Assembly: GCF_001424945.1 (NCBI RefSeq)
Contig: NZ_LMCW01000026.1
Coordinates: 1 to 47,182 of the forward strand
Direction: 5' to 3'
Origin: Rhizobium sp. Root1203
GTDB taxonomy: Bacteria > Pseudomonadota > Alphaproteobacteria > Rhizobiales > Rhizobiaceae
Length of the DNA: 47,182 bases
The notes beneath the pieces were generated by a model, which saw only the letters and a list, made by a program, of their open reading frames with translations, was not told the DNA's origin and ran no database searches. Both the position numbers and the translations under genes were made by a program. This document shows, one piece after another, positions 42,473 through 47,182 of this stretch (positions are counted from its first letter, which is position 1; each line of letters opens with the position of its first letter).

Positions 42473-43864
42473 ATGAAAGAGATCGTCTGCAAGCTGCTTG
42501 TGATCGGTGCCGGACCGGCTGGCTATGTCTGCGCCATCAGGGCGGGCCAGCTCGGCATCGACACCGTCATCGTCGAGGACAAAAAGCCCGGCGGAACCTG
42601 CCTGAACGTCGGCTGCATCCCCTCCAAGGCGCTGATCCATGCCGCTGAGGAATTCGATGCCTTGAGGCTCATGGGAGCGGGTAAGCATCCGGCCGGCATT
42701 CGCGTGGAAGGCGCCGCCATCGATCTCGCCAGGACCATGGCCTGGAAGGATGGAATCGTAGGCCGGTTGACCAGCGGCGTCACGGCGCTGCTTCACAAGG
42801 CGAAGGTGAAGATTGTCCACGGCCGCGCGGTCTTTCTCGATGGCAAGATGGTGGAGGTGGCAACGGAAACCGGCGCACAGATCATCCGCGCCGAGAATGT
42901 GGTGATCGCCACGGGCTCGCAACCGGTCGAACTTCCCGCCCTCCCCTTCGGCGGGGCAATCATCTCCTCGACCGAAGCCCTTGCGTTGAAAGAGCTGCCG
43001 AAGAAGCTTGTGGTTGTCGGAGGTGGATATATCGGACTGGAACTTGGCACGGCTTTTTCCAAGCTTGGCTCGGAGGTATCGATTATCGAAGCAACCGCGC
43101 AGATCCTGCCACAATATGATGCCGATCTGGTGCGTCCGGTGCAAAGAAAGCTCGCCGAACGCAATATCCGCGTGCAAACCATGACGAAGGCGCTTTCAAG
43201 CGATGATCATGGGCTGCGTGTCGAAACGGCCGATGGAAAGCAGGAACACCTCGCGGCCGACCGGATCCTCGTGACCGTGGGCCGTGAGCCGAACACATCC
43301 GGTTCGGGGCTGGAGCAACTCGACCTTGACCGCTCCGGCCGTTTTATCCGCATCGACGATCGCTGCCGGACATCGATGCGCAGCATTTACGCTATCGGCG
43401 ACGTCACAGGCGAGCCAATGCTTGCCCACCGTGCCATGGCGCAGGGTGAGATGGTGGCGGAGATCCTTGCAGGACGCAAACGCGCCTGGGACAAGCGCTG
43501 CATTCCAGCCGTCTGCTTCACCGATCCGGAGATCGTCACAGCCGGTCTCTCGCCCGACGAGGCTCGGGCGCAGGGCTACGACATCCGCGTCGGCCAATTC
43601 CCCTTCAGCGCCAACGGGCGCGCCATGACGATGCAATCGGAGGAAGGTTTCGTGCGCATCGTCGCGCGCGCTGACACCAACCTTGTGCTCGGCCTGCAGG
43701 CCGTCGGGCAAGGCGTCTCGGAACTATCAGCCGATTTCGCACTGGCGATCGAAATGGGCTCGCGTCTGGAAGACATCGCGGGCACGATCCATGCGCACCC
43801 AACACGCAGCGAAGCCATTCAGGAGGCGGCCCTCAAGGCCCTCGGGCATGCGCTGCACATCTGA
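42473..43864 (+). CDS. lpdV: Dihydrolipoyl dehydrogenase E3 of the branched-chain complex
   Basis: A 463-residue flavoprotein disulfide reductase. The N-terminal FAD loop is VIGAGPAGYVCAIRAGQLG, the redox-active disulfide C43/C48 lies in GGTCLNVGCIPSKAL, the NAD loop is VVGGGYIGLELG, and the C-terminal His-Glu motif is IHAHPTRSEAIQEAA. It reoxidises the E2 lipoyl groups with NAD+. Its place as last gene of the bkd operon matches lpdV rather than the pyruvate or 2-oxoglutarate complex gene. Confidence 0.92.
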   Translation: MKEIVCKLLVIGAGPAGYVCAIRAGQLGIDTVIVEDKKPGGTCLNVGCIPSKALIHAAEEFDALRLMGAGKHPAGIRVEGAAIDLARTMAWKDGIVGRLTSGVTALLHKAKVKIVHGRAVFLDGKMVEVATETGAQIIRAENVVIATGSQPVELPALPFGGAIISSTEALALKELPKKLVVVGGGYIGLELGTAFSKLGSEVSIIEATAQILPQYDADLVRPVQRKLAERNIRVQTMTKALSSDDHGLRVETADGKQEHLAADRILVTVGREPNTSGSGLEQLDLDRSGRFIRIDDRCRTSMRSIYAIGDVTGEPMLAHRAMAQGEMVAEILAGRKRAWDKRCIPAVCFTDPEIVTAGLSPDEARAQGYDIRVGQFPFSANGRAMTMQSEEGFVRIVARADTNLVLGLQAVGQGVSELSADFALAIEMGSRLEDIAGTIHAHPTRSEAIQEAALKALGHALHI

Positions 43865-43912
43865 TCGGTGAAATGGTTGCGCGCAGGTGGAAGGTGCGCC
43901 TCACAACGAGGA

Positions 43913-43945
43913 AAATGAAACCCGCCGACCAATGCGGTGGCGGGG
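43913..43945 (-). terminator. Terminator of the small glycine-rich gene
   Basis: On the minus strand the stem CCCGCC...GGCGGG (extended by an adjacent A-T and G-C pairs) is followed by TTTCATTTTCC, about 45 bases past the stop of the gene at 43992-44162. The same hairpin lies 57 bases after the lpdV stop and may also mark the end of that transcript. Confidence 0.65.
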
Positions 43946-43991
43946 CTCACGTAATCAACAGGGGCGAGAGAGACCGCCCCCGCTTCTCGGC

Positions 43992-44162
43992 TTACTTGCG
44001 GCCGCCGCTGGGGCGACCCTTGCCACCCTGGCCGCTGCCACCCGAGGTCTTGGCGTCGTTTGCCTGTCCGAAGTTGGTTCCTCCGAGATGGCCTCCGCCA
44101 CTCGAGTTGGCAACGTGGCGCTCTGTTCTGCGCTGAATCTCAGCCGCGTTGGTCTTGCTCAT
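43992..44162 (-). CDS. Small glycine-rich hydrophilic protein, unknown function
   Basis: A 56-residue protein from the internal ATG at 44162 (MSKTNAAEIQRRTERHVANS), preceded by AAGGG; a start 8 codons earlier has no binding site. The C-terminal half is Gly/Ser/Lys-rich (GGSGQGGKGRPSGGRK), without signal or membrane segments. Short conserved proteins of this kind are common in rhizobial genomes but have no known role to me. A terminator follows its stop, which supports it as a real gene. Confidence 0.6.
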   Translation of the reverse strand: MSKTNAAEIQRRTERHVANSSGGGHLGGTNFGQANDAKTSGGSGQGGKGRPSGGRK

Positions 44163-44428
44163 TGGATAATCCCTTCGATCGCACATATGACGCCTCTGGC
44201 GCAGGCCAGATGACGTGGAAATCGATTTTGAGAGAAAAGGTCAGCTTGAACGCCCGAGGGCGTGAAACAAAGCTCGACTAGCAATTTCGACCGCCGATTG
44301 TTGCATGTCGAATGTGTTCAAAGCAAGTTTCGGCCTGCTGCCGATCCGTAGCGCATGAGCTCGGGCAGCTCTCAACCGCTGGAAGACAAAGAGAAATCTA
44401 TTCACTCGCGACAGATCTCTTGTTGCGG

Positions 44429-44980
44429 CTATAACGGACGCACAGCGAGCACGTCTTCGGCTTCGTCCCGGCTCATGGCGAGAACGGCCTTTGCCAGTCC
44501 AAAACTGAAACCGTTGCGGGCGAACGCCGAGATTTCCTTTGCCTGGCGATCCTCCGCTGCTCCCTCACGACGAAAGGGGCCAAATGCGCGCTTCCGGGCA
44601 AATACGACAGCCGCTGGCAGTTCGTCGGTCTCTTCGAGCGTCGCAGCAACCGTTTCGCGGTCGATGCCCTTCGCCGACAGCTTCTGCGCAATTAGCCGCT
44701 TCGATCGCCCATTGCGCACGCCGGATCGAGCGCTGATTTCCGCGTAGGCGACGTCGTTCAAGCCCCCCATCTCATAGGCGAACCTGACTGCCGCGGCCGC
44801 AACAGCCTCGACCTGTGCCTCGGTGATCCCTTCGAACTTCTGCCGTGCCTTCCTGGCGATCGCGCCAGACAGTTGCTTTTCTGTCATCATCCTTTGTCCG
44901 AGGCGGTAGATGGTCGAGTTTTTCGCCCAACTCAGCATGCGGGTCGTGGGAGTGTCGGAATGAGCGTCGTCGTCGGCCAT
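44429..44980 (-). CDS. recX: Regulatory protein RecX
   Basis: A 183-residue RecX homologue from the ATG at 44980. A longer frame runs upstream to 45379, but the extra residues are low-complexity and unlike RecX. The helical repeats are visible: RMMTEKQLSGAIARKARQKF, DVAYAEISARSGVRNGRSKR and the GIDRE motif in LSAKGIDRETVAATLEE. RecX binds RecA filaments and limits recombinase activity. It is not adjacent to recA here, which is common in Rhizobiaceae. Confidence 0.85.
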   Translation of the reverse strand: MADDDAHSDTPTTRMLSWAKNSTIYRLGQRMMTEKQLSGAIARKARQKFEGITEAQVEAVAAAAVRFAYEMGGLNDVAYAEISARSGVRNGRSKRLIAQKLSAKGIDRETVAATLEETDELPAAVVFARKRAFGPFRREGAAEDRQAKEISAFARNGFSFGLAKAVLAMSRDEAEDVLAVRPL

Positions 44981-45329
44981 GAATGTCGCTGGATAATTTT
45001 CGAGAATCGCAGGAGCGCTATAGCACGCAGTTAACGGCGTTTGCGCCGGTATGGCCAGCGCTCGACAGCGATCCGACAGAACCCCCGGCAAAAACGACGT
45101 GGGCGCTTTCTCAGCACGTGGTCGACCGCGATGATTGGCACCCTGTCGATCCCGACAAAGCCTTGCCCTGGACGTCGAAACGAATGCCGCAACCGGGTAC
45201 CCCCCATTCTGGTGCGAACGGCTCCATGTCTTTCCATGCTTTTCGTTTGCCAGATCGTCTGACCGGGCAGGAACAACTTCCGTCCTTCTAAGTTCGCTTG
45301 TGACAACGTTAGAAAACGGAGGAATACCC
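44981..45329. other. Gap between recX and the Gly/Ser-rich protein gene
   Basis: About 350 bases without a convincing gene. An ATG frame at 44983-45291 (102 codons) has no binding site and no recognised family; the minus-strand frame is the upstream extension of recX. The region should contain the divergent promoters of recX and the secreted-protein gene. Confidence 0.35.
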
Positions 45330-45713
45330 ATGCTTGCGAAGATCCTTGCAATATCGCTCCTGTCGCTCGGCCTTGCCACATCAGCGATGGCTCAATCATC
45401 CGGCGGGTCGGGTGGCGGTGGTTCAGGTACCGGCGGTTCGGGCGGATCAAGCGGCTCTGGTACCTCGCAGGGCGCCGGCGGCAGTTCGAGCGGTAGCGAC
45501 AACGGATCGCAGAACTCGGGAGACAACGGCGCCGCTTCCGGAAAGTCCTCAGACAGTCAAAACAAGGGCGACAACAACAGGGCGAACGCCAAGGGTTCTA
45601 GAAACTCGGGCGGCGATTCAAACGACTGTCAGCGGCGGACGGCTGGTGGAACCGATAATCCTTCCACCAACAACCAGACGAGTTCCATGGATTCGGCCAC
45701 GGCCTGCAACTAA
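45330..45713 (+). CDS. Secreted Gly/Ser/Asn-rich low-complexity protein
   Basis: A 127-residue protein with a clear Sec signal peptide (MLAKILAISLLSLGLATSAMAQ, cleavage after AMA). The mature part is almost wholly Gly, Ser, Asn and Asp (SSGGSGGGGSGTGGSGGSSG). Near the C-terminus come two cysteines (NDCQRR and TACN at the end). GGAGG lies 7-11 bases before the ATG, and a strong terminator follows at 45774-45805, so it is a real single-gene unit. The composition suggests an unfolded periplasmic or surface protein; function unknown. Confidence 0.75.
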   Translation: MLAKILAISLLSLGLATSAMAQSSGGSGGGGSGTGGSGGSSGSGTSQGAGGSSSGSDNGSQNSGDNGAASGKSSDSQNKGDNNRANAKGSRNSGGDSNDCQRRTAGGTDNPSTNNQTSSMDSATACN

Positions 45714-45773
45714 TGGGCCCCCTAATTGCATGCGAGGTAACCCTACCGACGAACCATCGAACCAGGTTCGAGA

Positions 45774-45805
45774 CCGCCCTGGCTGGGCCGGGGCGGGCTT
45801 TTTTT
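45774..45805 (+). terminator. Rho-independent terminator after the secreted protein gene
   Basis: Stem CCGCCC / GGGCGG (45774-45779 and 45791-45796) with a GC-rich loop, followed by GCTTTTTTT. It is 61 bases past the stop of the upstream gene. Confidence 0.8.
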
Positions 45806-45851
45806 GCTGTAGAACATTTCGAAGAGGACTGCATGGGTTGGAACTCTTGCC

Positions 45852-46604
45852 ATGCAGGGAGCTCAGGGTTGGCCACCGATCGCCCGCATACCAAAGCGAT
45901 ATAGCCGGTTTCCGGACTATGACGGGTCACTGCCATCGGTGCCGGATGGGATCACGATTGTGCGTCCAGACGACGATATGGGTCCAGCGTCCAAGGTGCT
46001 CTTTGCCGCTCGCGAACTCCGCGGCAAAAACGCCAGCATCCTGTTTTGCGACGACGACAAGGCCTTTTCGCCGAATTGGGCCACTCAACTCTTTGCTGCT
46101 CAGGACGAGCGGCCGGGAGAGTGTGTTGCGCTGATTGGCAAGGACGTGCCCACTGACATCGCGAAGTCCTCTGCGTTTTTGCCAAAAGCCGTTCGTTCGC
46201 AGAAGATCGACCTGTCGCTGCGCGCGCGCCGTCTCAAACACAAGGTCGCCACCAGGGTAATGCCCGGCGAGCGACCAAAGCCGATGCCACGCCTCATAGC
46301 CAGAGGCGGCTATGTCGACGTGCTCCAGGGGCTCGGCGGCGTCGTCGTTCGTCCCGAGTTTTTCGATGATATCGCCTACGCAATTCCCGACGTCATATGG
46401 GCGGTTGACGATGTGTGGTTGTCCGGCATGCTCGCCCTTAAGGGCGTCCCGATCTGGCTGCCCGCCGGACTTGAAGAGCCAAGAACCACCGAAGCCCACG
46501 ACTTTGCTTCGCTCTTCCTCGCCACGATTGAGGGCGCCGACCGTATCGAGGCAAACCGCCGCTGCATCGAGTATATGCAGGACCACTTCAACGTATGGCG
46601 TTGA
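45852..46604 (+). CDS. Glycosyltransferase-like protein, probably lacking its N-terminus
   Basis: A 250-residue soluble protein. SRFPDYDGSLPSVPDGITIV and then RPDDDMGPASKVLFAARELR are typical of a rhizobial family with a GT-A-like fold; ILFCDDDKAFSPNWA carries the DXD-like acidic motif. IPDVIWAVDDVWLSGMLALKG is the acceptor-side part. Family members usually have about 35-40 more residues at the start, with a first strand and a T-x-IPP-type motif. Here the upstream sequence has no matching in-frame stretch and the coding-like signal seems to change frame near 45840-45880. So the gene may be 5'-truncated or frameshifted, or begin at another start. The substrate is unknown. No ribosome-binding site is evident before the ATG at 45852. 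Confidence 0.6.
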   Translation: MQGAQGWPPIARIPKRYSRFPDYDGSLPSVPDGITIVRPDDDMGPASKVLFAARELRGKNASILFCDDDKAFSPNWATQLFAAQDERPGECVALIGKDVPTDIAKSSAFLPKAVRSQKIDLSLRARRLKHKVATRVMPGERPKPMPRLIARGGYVDVLQGLGGVVVRPEFFDDIAYAIPDVIWAVDDVWLSGMLALKGVPIWLPAGLEEPRTTEAHDFASLFLATIEGADRIEANRRCIEYMQDHFNVWR

Positions 46605-46810
46605 CTGCCGATCAACTCATCCACCCAGGGATTTGAGCGCAGCGCGTCACTGTCGAGTCGCCTCATCTCCGACAGATCGCAGTGCTGTCACCGCGGCACG
46701 CCGTTCTTCTCAAGGAGCATCGATCATCAAATCGTCGTTACTGCTCCCCGGAGCATTGAAGCACTCTTGAGCCATCGCCACATCAAACGGGTCATTGAAA
46801 GGAGCCTGCC

Positions 46811-46900
46811 ATGAAAGCCATGATCCACAGTGCGTTTTTCGCCGCTGCGGTTTTCGTTCCGTCGATCGCCCTTGCGGCGAAAATAATTGGCAATGGCTGA
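46811..46900 (+). CDS. Tiny signal-peptide ORF, perhaps truncated secreted protein
   Basis: A 29-codon frame with AAAGGAG seven bases before the ATG. MKAMIHSAFFAAAVFVPSIA, then LAAKIIGNG and a stop: a Sec signal peptide ending in ALA, followed by only about seven residues. Either it is the head of a gene interrupted by a nonsense mutation or a tiny secreted peptide. Confidence 0.4.
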   Translation: MKAMIHSAFFAAAVFVPSIALAAKIIGNG

Positions 46901-47059
46901 ACCCTGTCAAACCGGCCCGCGGAGGCGCCATCTCGGCGCGCCACTTCATCAACGCTTTTTCCCGCTGAAAGACGGCGCGTGATCAAGGCGTAACAATCCA
47001 GCCGTAAAACCTGCGGCCTTCGTTACTGAGGCGAAATTGGATTGCGAGCATCACGCGAT

Positions 47060-47130
47060 CGCGCTAAAGCGTTTCCGTGTTTTTCTGAATCGAATGTGAT
47101 TCCCAAATCAGTTTTATTCTGATTCCTTGG
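47060..47130. repeat. Possible rhizobial intergenic mosaic-type element
   Basis: The stretch with AAAGCGTTTCCGTGTTTTTC, then CTGAATCG and GATTC steps, looks like the A/T-rich, palindromic sequences found in multiple copies between genes in Rhizobiaceae. It includes a short hairpin AATCAG / CTGATT (47106-47124). Only one copy is in the window, so repetition cannot be shown here. Confidence 0.3.
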
Positions 47131-47182
47131 TGTTGGCTGGATGGAGGCCAGCATCTGATGACCGCACCGATATCGAATGATC

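Noticed and set aside
44983..45291. 102-codon frame starting next to the recX start
   Set aside because: No ribosome-binding site, no recognised family, and it occupies the expected promoter space of recX and the secreted protein. Kept only as a gap note.
1..47182. CRISPR array, tRNA, rRNA or riboswitch
   Set aside because: No regularly spaced direct repeats, no cloverleaf-like or ribosomal sequence, and no recognisable riboswitch core were seen on either strand by eye. A covariance-model scan would settle this.

Overview
The window looks like part of a Rhizobiaceae chromosome or large replicon (Sinorhizobium/Ensifer/Rhizobium type). The right half (about 25.7-47 kb) has the gene content and high-GC codon use of that group: an Lrp-alr-dadA locus, a CUT1 sugar ABC transporter with a LacI regulator, an AraC-bkd catabolic operon, recX and small rhizobial proteins. 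No 16S or other taxonomic marker is present, so the assignment is an inference.

Layout. (1) 1-1.0 kb: a decayed IS21-family end with two subterminal repeats and a frameshifted istA remnant. (2) 1.1-11.3 kb: four leftward genes for surface-glycan functions, namely an O-antigen ligase/polymerase-like membrane protein, a small membrane-anchored or secreted protein, a fused MFS/spermidine-synthase-like protein and a very large putative lipoprotein. Scraps that look like prophage debris lie between them. (3) 11.9-25.5 kb: a tightly packed rightward glycan operon. (4) 25.7-28.7 kb: D-/L-alanine catabolism with its Lrp-type regulator. (5) 28.8-34.5 kb: a sugar ABC transporter and LacI regulator. (6) 34.5-43.9 kb: an AraC regulator and an operon for branched-chain amino acid breakdown (SDR, thiolase, acyl-CoA dehydrogenase, complete BCKDH E1a/E1b/E2/E3). 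(7) 43.9-47.2 kb: small proteins, recX, a glycosyltransferase-like gene and an intergenic repeat-like tail.

The most interesting part is the 1-25.5 kb glycan island. Its rightward operon encodes homologues of WbpA, WbpB, WbpD and WbpE, which together convert UDP-GlcNAc to UDP-2,3-diacetamido-2,3-dideoxy-glucuronate. A WbpG-like N-acetyl-sugar amidotransferase follows, here fused to its own GlmS-like glutaminase domain. The operon also has a DPM1/GtrB-like GT2, a Wzx-like flippase, a GT39-like GT-C enzyme, and a PglC/PglD/PglE-like trio for making and loading a bacillosamine-type first sugar. No GT1/GT4 glycosyltransferase and no sugar-nucleotide 4,6-dehydratase is in the window. The likely product is a short glycan with an amidino-type diamino uronic acid, completed in part outside the cytoplasmic membrane. 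The C-terminal domain of the GT-C enzyme recurs as a free-standing small protein (3276-3857) in the leftward arm, which ties the two arms into one system.

The island seems AT-richer than the right half, is flanked on the left by IS debris and contains phage-like scraps. It looks horizontally acquired, although I could not compute composition.
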